Source: Phanerochaete sordida
Taxonomy: Eukaryota; Basidiomycota; Agaricomycetes; Polyporales; Phanerochaetaceae
Reading direction: 5' to 3'
DNA length: 64,000 nucleotides
Assembly: GCA_019973155.2 (NCBI GenBank)
Contig: BPQB01000002.1
Coordinates: forward strand, 1,426,001 to 1,490,000
Part shown: piece after piece, positions 11,747 through 23,886 of the stretch
Layout of the letters: the number at the start of each line of letters is the position of its first letter
Position numbering within the stretch: position 1 is the first letter of the stretch
The notes under the pieces: model-generated
Databases searched by the model: none
Told to the model about the DNA's origin: nothing
Seen by the model: the letters and a program-made list of their open reading frames with translations, nothing else
Program-made: the position numbers and the translations under genes

Positions 11747-12131
11747 AGAGTCTTCGCGTGGTTCTGTACAAACACTTTACCTATAAAGGCCGTGGGGAAT
11801 TTGAACCAGAGGACCGTTTACTTCTCGACGCACGCTGCCATGCGTTCTCGCGTGACTGACCGCCTCCAAAAACTCGATTAAGGCACATGCAGTGCGTGGC
11901 ACGTATACAACAAACCGACCGTACGCGTAGAGGACAAGGGCATAAGTGAACATAATATTTACTTGCCTTGGTGCTTGATAGGCAAAGCAGTCTGGAAGAT
12001 ACAGTCGTGATCGATACTTACGCACAAACATAGACGGTACGGGGTGTCAAAAAGAAAACAGAACGAGAATCCTACACTTAGCGGTGGCGAGAGCGAGTTG
12101 AACTTGCGAACTCGGGGCTGGGATGGTCAGG
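11747..12131. other. Intergenic, between two converging 3' ends
   Basis: 385 bases between the COX12 stop and the U1-70K stop. A moderately A/T-rich stretch around 11940-12060 probably holds the two cleavage sites. I see nothing else. Confidence 0.5.
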
Positions 12132-13547
12132 CTAGTACCGTGGGCGTTTCGCCTCACGGTCATCATACCCACCAGAGTCGCGCTTGAGGTCTCCGCGATA
12201 CCCACCGCCGCCGTATCCTCCACCAGGCGGGCCATACCCACCGGGCCCACCAGGTCCGCCTGGGCCTCCTGGGCCTCCGCCGTAGCCGCCCCCTGGAGGA
12301 CCGTAGCCCCCTGGCCCACCGGGGCCGCCTGGTCCCCCTGGTCCTCCCGGTCCACCATATCCATTCGGAGGGCCATGGTCGTTGAAGCCGCCTCCTCCTT
12401 GATAGCCGATACCGCCGCCGCGTCCACCACTGAAGACGAACTCGTCAGACTGTGAAAATGGTCGCAGGAGTCAAGTGAAAAGCTTACCGGAATCCACCGC
12501 CGCCGCCACCAAAGCCTCCCCTGCCACCTCCTCCTCCACCGAAGTCGTCTCTGCCTCGGAATCCTCCGCCTCCGCCTCCGCCGCGGAAGCCGCCCCTACC
12601 ACCACGGAAGCCACCCCGATCTCCTCCACGGAAACCGCCACGGAAGCCGCCGCCCCTGCCGCCACCGCCACCGCCAATGAATGCTGGTGCTGGAGGATCT
12701 GGCTTCGGGCGACCGCCAAGACCACCGCCAAGGCGACGGGGCTTCCATCCCCTTACCGTGCGTCCTCGCTCGACGTCGACGAGTACCCGCTTGCCCATGA
12801 TGTGGAGTCGGTCGGATTCCTTGTAAGCAGCTGTACAGAGCACAAAGGAAATGGATACAAACCATGTGTGTATCCTGTGGTCAATGACGGCGCGTGCACA
12901 GATTTTGCAGCATTACCTTTCATGTCACGTTCACGCTCAAAGACGATGAAGGCGTAGCCTCTGCTTCGCCCATTCTTGTCCCGTACAATTCTCACCCTCT
13001 CGATGCTGCCGAAGCCTTCGAATTCGCGACGCAGGTCGCTTTCGGTCGCGCTTTTGTGCTAAGAGCCAATATGATCAACATTTGAGCAAGTAGCAAGACT
13101 TGAAAACAATACGACGTACCAGACGAGCAATGAAGAGTGTCTTATAGGGATCCCCAATGGCCTCAGGATCATCGGCCGGCTTGTCTGCAATGAACCCTCA
13201 TGAGCGGGCAATCTAGCTGGGCAGGAAGGATGCGCACAAGAATCCTTGGCTATCCGGAACTCCTCAGTCTTCTTCTTCTTCCTCTCCTCTCGACGGAGTT
13301 GCCGCTTTGTCTCTTCGGCATGGGTGAAGTTCGGTTCTTCGCCCTCCTCCATGCCCTCGCCTTCACCAGTGTTCATCATGCCCTGCGTCTTCTCTTCACG
13401 AAGAGCGGCAAGGATCTGGGCGACACCGCCGACATTTTTGGGCCTGGCGCGATCGATGTCGCGGTCGAGCGGTCGAGTGTATGGGAGAGGGGGACGCGGG
13501 GCGAAGAGCTTGAGCAGGTTCGGCGGGAGAAGGTGCGTGCCGGGCAT
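12132..13547 (-). CDS. U1 snRNP 70 kDa protein
   Basis: Binds stem-loop I of U1 snRNA through one RRM and helps define 5' splice sites. The N-terminus [20 protein letters not shown] is the family signature that contacts Sm and U1-C proteins. A charged helix follows ([16 protein letters not shown]). The RRM is spread over several exons: the start around [12 protein letters not shown]1-like [15 protein letters not shown], and [19 protein letters not shown]. The C-terminal part has [15 protein letters not shown] then dense FRGG/GGFRGG repeats, a collagen-like GPGGPGG stretch near 12190-12350, and ends EAKRPRY. The RGG/Gly-rich tail replaces the Arg-Ser/Arg-Glu tail of animal U1-70K. Yeast name SNP1. 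Divergent from COX10. Confidence 0.88.
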
Positions 13548-13840
13548 CTTGAAGGAACGTCGAGGAAAGACAAGACAGAGGTATAAGAAGGGATCCGGGT
13601 AGGTATAGACAGCAAGGAAAAGAGCTGGGCTGGGTGTAACGCTCGCAGGACGAGTGTCCCGACGTGGTGGTGGGGAAAGACAAACGCTGCGCGTCGTCAG
13701 ACGCTCGACGCTGGAGCAGACACGCCTGGGAGTTTTCGGCTCCGGCAAAGCGCCGCGCTGCTTGTCCTGCTCTCTCCAGGCCAGCCGGGTATGCCTTTCG
13801 CATCGTACACTGTTCAAGCCCACTGACACCGTCATGCAGA
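13548..13840. promoter_or_regulatory. Divergent promoter U1-70K / COX10
   Basis: 293 bases between opposed start codons. No TATA box or clear repeat is visible. Confidence 0.4.
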
Positions 13841-15157
13841 ATGTTCGCAAGGCCTCCTGGCCTCGGTCCGTACATCTATACGAGATGTGCAACAAAACCA
13901 ACCCTCGCTTCTACCGCTAGACGGTTCACGTCGGCGGCCCACGACCAACCCGCTCCGGCCGCCTTTGCATCCTTCTTCTTCAACAATCGGCTGCTGAGGA
14001 GAGCAGCGAAACCAACGACATCTGCCAGGCGACCCACGGCCGCGACCGCGCGTGGCGTCACCATCCCGTCTACTCTCGCGCAGAGCTCCCCACAAACCGC
14101 CCCTGTGCCATTGGCCGGCTACCGCGAAGTCGAAGTGCTCACACCTCGCAAACTCTTGAAGGTGTATTCACAGCTGGCCAAGTCACGACTCACCACACTA
14201 GTCGTCCTCACCGCCATGGCCGGCGTCGCTCTTTCTCCGCTTCCCGCTACCGTGCCCGTGCTTCTTTCGACCGCGGTCGGAACCGCGTTGTGCTCGGCCT
14301 CCGCGAATACCCTGAATCAGTTACAAGAGGTGCCGTACGACGCCCAGATGGCTCGCACGCGCATGCGTCCACTCGTACGCAAAGCTATCAGCCCGCTTCA
14401 TGCAGGCGGATTCGCACTCGCCACGGGCGTACTAGGGCCGACCCTACTGTGGACCATGGTCAACCCAACCACCGCTCTGCTCGGCGCGGCGAATATCGCG
14501 CTGTACGCAGGCGCATACACATGGATGAAGCGCACGAGCATATGGAATACATGGGTCGGCGCAGTCGTCGGTGCCATCCCGCCGCTCATGGGCTGGACGG
14601 CGTGCGGCGGCCAGCTGCTGCCCTCGTCATCATATCCCGTGGAACTCTTCCTCCCGTCGTTCCTCACGTCCGTGCCCATGGACCTGTCGCTCGTCGACAA
14701 CGCACTCGCGCCCTTCGCGCTGTTCATGCTGCTCTTCAGCTGGCAGTTCCCGCACTTCAACTCGCTCGCGCACCTCGTGCGTGGCTCGTATGCGCAGGCG
14801 GGCTACAAGATGCTCTCCGTCATCTCGCCCGCGAAGAACAGCCTCGTGTCGCTCCGGCACGCGCTCATCCTCGGCTCCGTGTGCTCCGTGCTCATTCCGC
14901 TCTCGGGGCTCACGACCTGGGCGTTCGCCCTCACGAGCCTCGTCCCGAACGTCCTCAGCATCCGCGCCGCGTGGGCGTTCTGGCGGTTCGGCGGGGAGAA
15001 GCAGGCGAGGGCTGTGTGGCAAATTTGTCTCTGGTATCTCCCGGTCATCCTGGGCCTCATGATGATCCACAAGCAGGGCATGAATTGGACGTCGTGGACG
15101 TCGTGGTTCACAAGCGAGGAAGAGTCGAAGGAAGAGGTCCAGCAGAGTGCGGCGTAG
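13841..15157 (+). CDS. COX10: Protoheme IX farnesyltransferase Cox10
   Basis: Adds a farnesyl group to heme B to make heme O, the first step towards the heme A of cytochrome oxidase, in the inner mitochondrial membrane. The start MFARPPGLGPYIYTRC begins an Arg/Ser/Thr/Ala-rich mitochondrial presequence of roughly 60-100 residues. The UbiA-type domain begins at LLKVYSQLAKSRLTTLVVLT and holds the Asn/Asp-rich prenyl-diphosphate motif ANTLNQLQEVPYDAQMARTR, followed by several hydrophobic segments and the SWQFPHFNSLAHLVRGSY loop. The protein is 438 residues, normal for the family. It is a single exon, unusual beside its intron-rich neighbours. It lies tail to tail with the ZNF830-like gene. Confidence 0.93.
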   Translation: MFARPPGLGPYIYTRCATKPTLASTARRFTSAAHDQPAPAAFASFFFNNRLLRRAAKPTTSARRPTAATARGVTIPSTLAQSSPQTAPVPLAGYREVEVLTPRKLLKVYSQLAKSRLTTLVVLTAMAGVALSPLPATVPVLLSTAVGTALCSASANTLNQLQEVPYDAQMARTRMRPLVRKAISPLHAGGFALATGVLGPTLLWTMVNPTTALLGAANIALYAGAYTWMKRTSIWNTWVGAVVGAIPPLMGWTACGGQLLPSSSYPVELFLPSFLTSVPMDLSLVDNALAPFALFMLLFSWQFPHFNSLAHLVRGSYAQAGYKMLSVISPAKNSLVSLRHALILGSVCSVLIPLSGLTTWAFALTSLVPNVLSIRAAWAFWRFGGEKQARAVWQICLWYLPVILGLMMIHKQGMNWTSWTSWFTSEEESKEEVQQSAA

Positions 15158-15217
15158 CTGTGTGGTATATAAAGATGTAATGCTAGCTTACAAGTACGAA
15201 TGCACGGATGTCCTCTC

Positions 15218-16066
15218 TTATGCACCCTTTTTCGTTTTTGCGCCCTTCTTCGCCTCGCGCTGCCTGCGCAATGCCTCTAGCCTAGTCTTGAGCATCGTCA
15301 CCCTCGCGTCTGCCTCCTCCTGCGCCCGCTCCTCCTCCATGAGCCGGTCCATAATGAGCTCGCGCTCGTCCTGCTCCTTGCGCCGCCGTATCTGCTCCTC
15401 AGTGAGCTCCTCCTGCGGCTCCTCCGCCGCATCATCGCGCGGCGGGAACCCCGCGAGCGCGTCCTCGTTCACCGTGGGTTCCGCCATGACCGTCGCGCGC
15501 TGGAAGGTGTCCTCGACGACGTCTGGCGGGTTGAGCACTTCCTGCTGGAACTTCTCCCACTCGAGGTCGACCGCCGCCGGAGCCGCAGGTGCTGCGCCCG
15601 CAGCGCCGGCCCCGCCCTCGCCGTCCTCTGCGTCCGCGTCCTCCCAGGCTGCCGGGGCCTGCGCCGGGTCCGAGAAGAAGTCCGCGGGGAACCCGCTCTG
15701 CGCCGCCGGGGGCGGCTGCTCGCCCTCGACCCTCCGCCGCTTGCTCTCGAGGGCGTCCGCGGCGTCGCCGTCCGCGGCCTTGCGCTTGTGCGCCGGCTCC
15801 TCGTCCGCCTCCTGCGCGTCCTCGCCGCTCGCTGCGTCGTCGAGGCGCAGCGCCGCGAGCCGGCGGCGCTCCTCCTCCTCGCGGAGCCGCGCCGCGTTCA
15901 CGCGGTGGGCCTTGCTGCCGATGTGCCCCTCCCAGGACGACGCGTGCTTGACGGCGGTGCCGCAGGCCGTGCAGCGCAGCTGCCCGCTTGCGCTGTACGC
16001 CGCGAGCGGGTGCGTGACGCGGGCTTCTTGCCGTTTCGCTTTGAGCAGCGCCCGGACGTCGGACAT
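15218..16066 (-). CDS. ZNF830/CCDC16-like zinc-finger coiled-coil protein
   Basis: A 282-residue intronless gene starting MSDVRALLKAKRQEARVTHP. One U1-type C2H2 finger sits near residues 30-55 (CTACGTAV then HIGSKAHRVN). The middle is acidic with a basic nuclear-type patch (KRKAADGD, ESKRRRVEG). A conserved block (FFSDPAQA, VDLEWEKFQQEVL) precedes a long charged coiled coil (EEQIRRRKEQDERELIMDRL) and a Lys-rich end. This order matches ZNF830 family proteins, which in animals associate with the spliceosome and genome maintenance. Function here is inferred from the family. Confidence 0.75.
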   Translation of the reverse strand: MSDVRALLKAKRQEARVTHPLAAYSASGQLRCTACGTAVKHASSWEGHIGSKAHRVNAARLREEEERRRLAALRLDDAASGEDAQEADEEPAHKRKAADGDAADALESKRRRVEGEQPPPAAQSGFPADFFSDPAQAPAAWEDADAEDGEGGAGAAGAAPAAPAAVDLEWEKFQQEVLNPPDVVEDTFQRATVMAEPTVNEDALAGFPPRDDAAEEPQEELTEEQIRRRKEQDERELIMDRLMEEERAQEEADARVTMLKTRLEALRRQREAKKGAKTKKGA

Positions 16067-16405
16067 AGTCGTTGGTGTCTCGGTAGTAGGTGAAAGCGCG
16101 ATGGGTGAAGCAGGAACGATGGGAGGTTGGGCTCCTCGAGTCGAGGGTGTTGAAGGTGAGCTGCGAAGGCGTTGGCGCGCGTGCACTACCGCCCACCAGA
16201 GCCCGCGTCATGATCACTTTGCCTCGAGCTCCAGTTCGCAAGCACACCAGTGTTTCCATGTACTAAAAGAACCTTTTATCCGTGTGTTCTTTACATATGT
16301 ATAGCGTATTACAAGATAGACCACTAAGAGCATTCGTCTACTAGAATGAGGATCATGGGGTACTTATTGGTGGGAGATGATGTCCCGAAGTCCGACAAGA
16401 GACAT
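16067..16405. other. Intergenic, tandem genes
   Basis: 339 bases between the citrate synthase stop and the ZNF830-like start, both on the minus strand. It must hold the ZNF830-like promoter and the citrate synthase 3' untranslated region. The part around 16255-16370 is A/T rich. No element was recognised. Confidence 0.45.
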
Positions 16406-18283
16406 TTAGTTCTTGTCCTTGAACATCTTTTCGATGGCACCGGTGGAGTAGGACTTGGGACGCTCGAGAGCTGAAAGACATGTTAGCATGAAATAAACAC
16501 ACACATAAGCGCAGACACTTACGAGCACCAAGAGCACGGTCCCAGATGAGCTGAGCAGCAACACCGAAGGCGCGGGAGACACCGAAGAGAACGGTGTAGA
16601 AGTTCATCTGGTTGAGACCGTAGTGGGTCAGGAGGACACCAGAGTGAGCATCGACGTTGGGCCAGGGGTTCTTGGCCTTGCCAGCCTGCAAAGATTGTCA
16701 GTCATCATGTAAAGTTAGCCAAGCTGAGTTCGCACCTCAAGGAGGATACCGGGGACAAGGTTGTAGACCTGGCCGACGAGCTTGAAGAGCGGGTCCTCAG
16801 GGAGGTGCTTGAGCGCAAACTCGCGCTGAGCAGTGTAGCGGGGGTCGGTCTTGCGGAGGACGGCGTGGCCGTAGCCGGGGACGACCTGGCCACCCTTGAG
16901 GGTAGACCAGACGTACTCGCGGACAGCGTCGTCGGTGGCGTTCTCGCCGATCTTGGACTGCATGCGGCGGAGCCAGATCAGGACCTCCTGGTTCGCGAGA
17001 CCGTGGAGAGGACCCGCGAGACCGTTCAGGGAGGCGGCAAAGGCCAGGAAGGGGTCAGAGAGGGCAGAGCCGACGAGCTTGCCAGCGTGTGCAGACACAT
17101 TGCCACCCTCGTGATCACTATACATCGGGAGCAGTCAGAAACTGTATAGGCGTGTGAGGCCAACGGAACGCACCTATGGATAGTGATGTAGAGACGCATG
17201 AGCTCGACGAAGGCCTTGTTGTCACCGAAGCCGAGGAGAGTCGCCAGGTTCCAGGAGTAGTCCTTGTTGGCGTCGATGGCGGGGAGCTTGCCCTGGCCGT
17301 AGACGTTGCGGAAGATACGACCGGCGATGTTGGGGAGCTTGGCGATCCTGAACTCAATTCAGTAACGACGTATCACCGCGTTTGTGCCGCATTCACGCAC
17401 AGGTCCATGCAGTCCTCGAAGACGGGACCCCAGTAGTCCTTCTTGGAGATGCCCTGCTGGTACGCCTTCGCGAAGTTGGAGTCGTGGTTAAGCTGTGCAC
17501 CACCGGCCGTCAGAATCGGAGATGACGTTCATAAGAAGCGGAACCTACCGCAGTAACAGCGAGCGAGAACTGGCTCATGGGGTGGAGGGTAGGGGGGCAG
17601 CGGTCGAGGAGCTCCTCAACGAACTCGGGGATGGCAGCACGGGCAGCCCAGTCCTTGGAGAGAGCGGTGACCTGCTCCTGGGTGGGGACCTCACCAGTGA
17701 CGAGGAGCCAGAAAAGGGCCTCGGGGAGAGGCTCGCTGCCACCAGGGGCGGTAGGGAGGAGCTCCTGGCACTCGGGAATGCTCTTGCCACGGAAGCGGAT
17801 ACCCTCCTCTGGGGAGATGTTAGCTGCATGTTCGCTTCGCGATAGCGGTGCCTACGCACCAGGGTCGAGGACGGAACCCTCCCAGATGAGGGCAGGGAGG
17901 CCACGCATACCACTGTAATTGGGATGTTGGTGGATGAAATCGGAAGGCGGAGCCGACGTACCCGTAGAGCTGGTCAACAACGACGGGGCCGAAGGCCTTC
18001 TTGCCATGCTCAGCACGGACGGCCTTGACCTACATGGCCGTGTGAGCACAGTCGACTGATATTTTAAAAATGAAGCTGACCTTCTCGAGCTCGACGGGAA
18101 TGAGCTCGGTGACACGCTCCTTGAGGGTCTGCTGCTTGCCGGTCGAGGCAAAGCGGACAGAGCGGCCGAGGGCCGAGCGAGGAGTCTACCAGCGCGTCGA
18201 ACACGGTGAGCGACGCTGCGAGAAGAAAAGAGAGTGCGTGGACAGACCTGGCGGGCGAGGGAGCGGAGGACCGTGGCCGACAT
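16406..18283 (-). CDS. CIT1: Mitochondrial citrate synthase
   Basis: Condenses acetyl-CoA with oxaloacetate in the TCA cycle. The N-terminus [12 protein letters not shown], continuing as [15 protein letters not shown] in the second exon, is a mitochondrial targeting peptide. The catalytic His and Asp residues sit in [32 protein letters not shown] and [14 protein letters not shown]. Other family blocks are [41 protein letters not shown] and the end [10 protein letters not shown]; the stop is at 16406-16408. There are about eight exons with introns of 50-75 bases. The lack of a C-terminal SKL-type signal argues against a peroxisomal isoform. Divergent from TRM8. Confidence 0.95.
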
Positions 18284-19381
<1,098 letters not shown>

Positions 19382-19522
19382 AATTTCGACAGTGTATTAT
19401 ACCCCTTGCCTTGCAAAATGCTATGAGGTGGCATGCGTGAGTGTCACTAAGAAAAAACGCTGTTGAAAATCCTTGATGTTTTGAGAGATCCGCCGCCGTC
19501 ATCATGAGCGCAAACATCGCTA

Positions 19523-20428
19523 TTACCGTATGCATTCGTACATCTTGAACCGAGGAGTAACAAATGGAAAAGGGTCGTCATTGTCATCATTCCGTGCAGG
19601 CCTGTGTCGGGTATTAGCTTGAAACCTCGGGATGGCATGACTGGACGTACTCTATGGGTCCCAAGACGCGAAGGCCTCGCACATGGGTGTCCTTACCGTT
19701 CATGTGGTTGGCCACGATGATCACCTGCAGGACATATGCATGTACAGGTTTGCTGCAAGGTGGTGAGCACGCGTCGGAGAACCGGGTAGGCCAGACTTAC
19801 AAGCCCTCTCCGTCTTCGCCCACAGGCTCCATCGAGACATCGAAGGTAAACCAGCCGTCAGGCTTCTCTAGCGAAACCACTCTGCAGTCTTGCAGATCAA
19901 GGGGCCCTGTACCTGCGCGCACGGCAATAGTGGCGGGCGTGTAGGAATCGTCCGACGGGAAGCACAGGTATATGCTCAATTTCTGGAACGACGCGCATCA
20001 CGACATGCGCCGATTCCAAGCAACACGCACTCACCTGTATGGCCACCTTCCGCGGGAACTCGAGCGTGATGAAGTGCGGCTGGGGCCCATCAGAGCTGCA
20101 CCACGCAGTCAGACCCCCATGCCACTGCGCGTGGCGACGGCCGCAGACTCACTGCCAGAACGTGTCGGGATCGCCGTCCTGCAGGCATTCGGGCCCGAAC
20201 CCAAACTTGAAGGACGACACGGACCACTTCGCCATGGGCCCGATGTCGGGCCAGGGCAGGGGCGGCGGGGCCCGCGCTGCGGGCGGCGCGTCAGTCGTGA
20301 ATGAACGGCGAAGTGGCGAGAGGCATCTGCGCACTTTGGTACATCGTGGCGGTGCCGTCTGTGCTCGTAATCGAGGGCGGCGGAGGGCCCATGTACATCT
20401 GGGGCCCCACTGCGCTGACACTGGTCAT
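19523..20428 (-). CDS. DOC1: Anaphase-promoting complex subunit Apc10/Doc1
   Basis: The DOC-domain subunit that helps the APC/C bind substrate D-boxes. Exons join as MTSVSAVGPQMYMGPPPPS, then MAKWSVSSFKFGFGPECLQD, DPDTFWQ, PQPHFITLEFPRKVAIQ, LSIYLCFPSDDSYTPATIAV, LEKPDGWFTFDVSMEP, VHAYVLQVIIVANHMNGKDT, HVRGLRVLGP, and the end PRFKMYECIR. The jelly-roll DOC core is complete and the last two residues are the Ile-Arg tail that docks onto Apc3/Cdc27. The start at 20428 is chosen because it opens the frame joined by a clean intron (donor GTGCGC). The stop is at 19523-19525. Confidence 0.9.
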
Positions 20429-20776
20429 TATACTTGGTACTTGGTAGGTCCGTCGGAGGCAGAGGATACGAAGTCCGACGCAGGTTCAGAAAGTGCACTG
20501 TGGCTCGGGCCAGAACAGTCGTCGGTGCGCTATATACAGGGCGAGCCTCAGAGACGAAAACTTGCGTAAGGAGGGTGCCGCCACTTACGGAGGTGCTGGT
20601 CGAGGAGAGAGCTGCCCACGCGTGCCACGCGCAGACGCGCGGATATCAGCACCGGCGCTCCGTGCGGCAAGCGCGACTTGCTTTGCCGCGTCCACCTTCG
20701 ACCCGCCTCGTAGCTCTTGTTCTCTGTGGCGAGCTTTCAAGACAAGCCTCCTCTTAACAAAAACGCTCCTGCGGCG
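20429..20776. promoter_or_regulatory. Divergent promoter DOC1 / UBA4
   Basis: 348 bases between opposed start codons. Short frames cross it but have no family likeness. No TATA box is recognised. Confidence 0.4.
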
Positions 20777-22282
20777 ATGGCGGCTACACAGCTTCCGCTT
20801 TCCGACTACCAGCGATATGGCAGACAGATGATATTGGATGGCATCGGGCTTGAAGGTGCGGGCGAACTCTTGCTTAGTCTGCGTCGGTCCGATGTGTACT
20901 TTGCAGGGCAGGGCAATTGAAGCTCAAGGCGGCATCCGTCGTCGTTGTTGGCGCAGGGGGTCTCGGCTGTCCCGCGCTGCAGTACCTCGCCGCTGCTGGC
21001 GTAGGTGAGCTGTCTTTCCGTCATGCCACCGAGAGAGAGCTCAGCTTCGTGGCATAGGCAAACTTGGAATAGTCGACCACGACGTCGTAGAACTGTCCAA
21101 CCTGCAAAGGCAAATCCTTCACTCCGACGAAAGAATCGGCATCCCCAAAGCAGAGTCCGCGGCTCAGTCCGTGAAGCAGTGAGTGAACCGCAATGCATCG
21201 ACTGCAATGGGAGGGCTAAGAGGCAGAATCAATCCGGGATGCACCGTCGTCACCCACATATGTGCGCTGACCTCTCAGAACGCCCTCGATATCCTCGCAG
21301 ACTACGACATCATCCTCGACTGCACAGACAACTCGCCCACCCGCTACCTGCTCTCCGACAGCGCCGTTAAGCTCGGGAAGCCGCTTGTGAGCGGCGCCGC
21401 GCAGAAGTTCGAGGGCCAGTTGTGCATATATAACCTCGGCGAGAATGGCCCCTGCTACAGGTGTCTGTTTCCCAAGCCGCCGAGCCCAGAGATGACCGGC
21501 AGCTGTGCGGAGCTAGGCATCCTGGGTGCGGTCACCGGTATTATAGGCAACCTCCAAGCGTTGGAGACTATAAAATTGATAACGGGTTTACATGGTCAGT
21601 GCGTATGTCTCAAGAGCACGGCACGCCGAAACCTGATATTCTCCACTCGTTAGATGGGAAACCCACCCTTCTCCTCTTCTCCGCATTGTCGTCGCCGCCC
21701 TTCCGCACGATTAAGATTCGTCCGCGCAGGCCTGCCTGTGCAGCCTGCGGGAAGGAGGGCGAGCGCATAGGCAATATCGCTGAGACCGACTATGTCGCCT
21801 TTTGCGGCGGACCGCGTCCGGACTGGCTCGTGCTTGGCTCACAGGAGGGTAATCCAGACTATCGGCTGAAAGCGAAGGTCGGTGGTGATCCAAACCGCGT
21901 TTACCAGGCGAGCTGATGGCCTCGCAGGACTTGCAGCAGATATTGCAGTCCGGGGAGAAGCCTGTCCTCATCGACGTCCGTCCTCCCACAGAATTTGGCA
22001 TCTGCCACTTGCCTCAGTCACGAAGTGTGTATTTCCTTGTCAACTACAACTCAAATACTGAGCCGCCTACCAGATGTGCCGTTGGCAGAGTTTGTGGCGA
22101 ACCCTCAGGAATTCATCTCTGAGGCTGAGCATGAGACATACTTCATTTGCCGGCTAGGCAACGACTCACAGATCGCTGCCGACGCTTTGCGAAGCGTAAT
22201 GAAAGATGGCACCGTGAAGGATTTAGTCGGGGGCCTGAGAGCATGGGCTGTCGACGTCGATCCAAACTTCCCAATATACTGA
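20777..22282 (+). CDS. UBA4: Uba4/MOCS3, E1-like adenylyltransferase and sulfurtransferase
   Basis: Activates Urm1 for tRNA thiolation and protein urmylation. The N-terminal MoeB/E1 domain shows [56 protein letters not shown] and [16 protein letters not shown]. Zinc ligands are CYRC and CAAC, and the E1 active-site Cys is in [13 protein letters not shown]. The C-terminal rhodanese domain begins at [20 protein letters not shown] and has the active-site loop [13 protein letters not shown], with the persulfide Cys, and [15 protein letters not shown]. Both catalytic cysteines are present, so both activities are expected. About six exons. Confidence 0.93.
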
Positions 22283-22437
22283 TGATTATGTACACCGTAT
22301 CCGCAACTCGACCCTCAGGATGCAGTGTGAAGATCCAATTAAGCCGATGTTGCATATCGTTCTATGCGTATTGTACAACCCCCTGCGCACAGGGATTCCA
22401 CTAATTCCTGAGTCCGTACTGCGGTTGGGCGACCATC

Positions 22438-23604
22438 TCACCGCACCAGTGACCGACCGCTATGTACAAAGATTCAGTAAATGAACGAAATCACGGCGAA
22501 TAGATACTTGCCTGACGGTCTTCCGGTCGACGACAGCGACCTCCGTCTTCGCCCTGTTGAGCACCTTCTGGAACTCGCTGACGCGGTGGCGCATGCGCGA
22601 GTGCATGTACGCCTTCGAGCACTTGATGTGGTAGTGCAGGTAGTCGCGGAAGTTCTGGATGTGGCTGATGGTCGACTCCGCGACGGACGGGTTTGCGAAG
22701 TGGCGCGGGAACAGGATAAACGTCACGTAGCCGACATCCTCCGACTGCGCCAAGTTCGGCAGGTGGCGCAGTTCAAGCGGCGGGTCGCGCGTCGTGTACA
22801 GCACCTGCGGCGCGCTTTGGATCGTCGAGAGGCGCCGCGCGTCGACGAATTCCTGGGGGCGCGTGAGACTGCGTGCGGACCGCTATTGGTGTGCACGCAC
22901 CTGCAGAAAGACCTTGCCGAAGATCCTGTCCGTCTCCTCCCGGAACACGGTGGAGAAGATGACAGTGACGCGATCGGACGAGGCTTGGACATAGATCGCC
23001 TCCTCATCACGGTAGTGGAGTGCGAGCAGGTCGCCCTGGCCAGATCCTCCAGCAGCGAGCTGCTTTTGGGTCTCGAAGGCGAGCTCAAAGGGGGCGGCAA
23101 GTGCGTTGCGCTTCAGGAGAGAGATGGACCTGACCAGGGCTTCGCGCTCCTCTGGACGACGTCAACGGCACGCGAGAGCGGATAAGGAGCAATATGCTTA
23201 CCTCCTGCCGGGGGGAATTTCTCGAGATCCAACTCCAAGCTGACGTTGTACTCTGGCTCCGCGGCGGCCTGCAGGCGGTCGCCATACTCTCTCCGCAGGA
23301 CGTTGTCAACGCCGTACTTGACGAGCTCGTCCCAGCACTTGATGCTCATCGAGAGCAGAAGGCACGTCTTGCGCTCAGGCGTCGACAGATGGAAGCGGAC
23401 GCCATCGAAATCGACGAACTGCACGTCAAGGGAGGAGGGCCTGGCCGATATGAGCTTTACGTGACGCATTGCAGTCGCGCGCAGCTTACTGACTTTACGA
23501 GCTTCTCCGCGAGCGTCGTTTGGATGATGTAGTTGTTGGACTATCGAGCACAGTAAGCAGGTGATGCCCAGCACATCTGCGGCACTGACCTCGAGGAGAA
23601 TCAT
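22438..23604 (-). CDS. ARC35: Arp2/3 complex 34-35 kDa subunit ARPC2
   Basis: Core subunit of the actin-branching Arp2/3 complex in the cytoplasm and cortical patches. The start MILLE at 23604 is the invariant family start. It joins to NNYIIQTTLAEKLVK, VQFVDFDGVRFHLSTPERK, WDELVKYGVDNVLRREYGD, YNVSLELDLEKFPPAG, VTVIFSTVF-type sequence, EPPLELRHLP-like sequence, TFILFPRHF and FRDYLHYHIKCSKAYMHSRM. The end is assigned through a GC-AG intron (22460-22511, donor GCAAGT), giving the tail VVDRKTVSGRSLVR, which matches the family's K-T-x-(T/S)-G-(K/R) ending. Reading through instead would end after VSIRRDFVHLLNLCT. Confidence 0.9.
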
Positions 23605-23886
23605 GGTGGCTGGGTCGACGTTGGCGATGAGGTGGTCGGGACTCGGGAGCGCAGCGACCACTGACCGTGAGACACCTGCTTCTGTAGACGCCCAAGACTA
23701 GGACCCAGAATTTGTAACCCTGCTGTTAACGGCCAGCGACGCTTACCCCGCTCGCGTTCTACACCCAAAACTCTCGTATCTTTCGAAAGAGATCGCCCAG
23801 CATGCGTACGGAGCGTCTCTCTCTCTCAGGGTGCCTAGCCGTACTCACAGAGCCCGTCCTATGCAGCGCCCAAGAAAGCGCAGAAA
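23605..23886. promoter_or_regulatory. Divergent promoter ARPC2 / eIF4B-like
   Basis: 282 bases between opposed start codons. The side near the eIF4B-like gene has a CT-rich run at about 23813-23828. Nothing else is recognised. Confidence 0.4.

Noticed and set aside
12132..12730. Glycine/RGG repeats as a separate keratin-like or collagen-like gene
   Set aside because: The frame continues from the U1-70K RRM through normal introns and ends in a conserved-looking basic tail.
13841..15157. Intronless COX10 as a retro-copy or transferred gene
   Set aside because: It has an ordinary promoter and presequence, matches fungal Cox10 and shares local codon use, so it is simply a single-exon gene.
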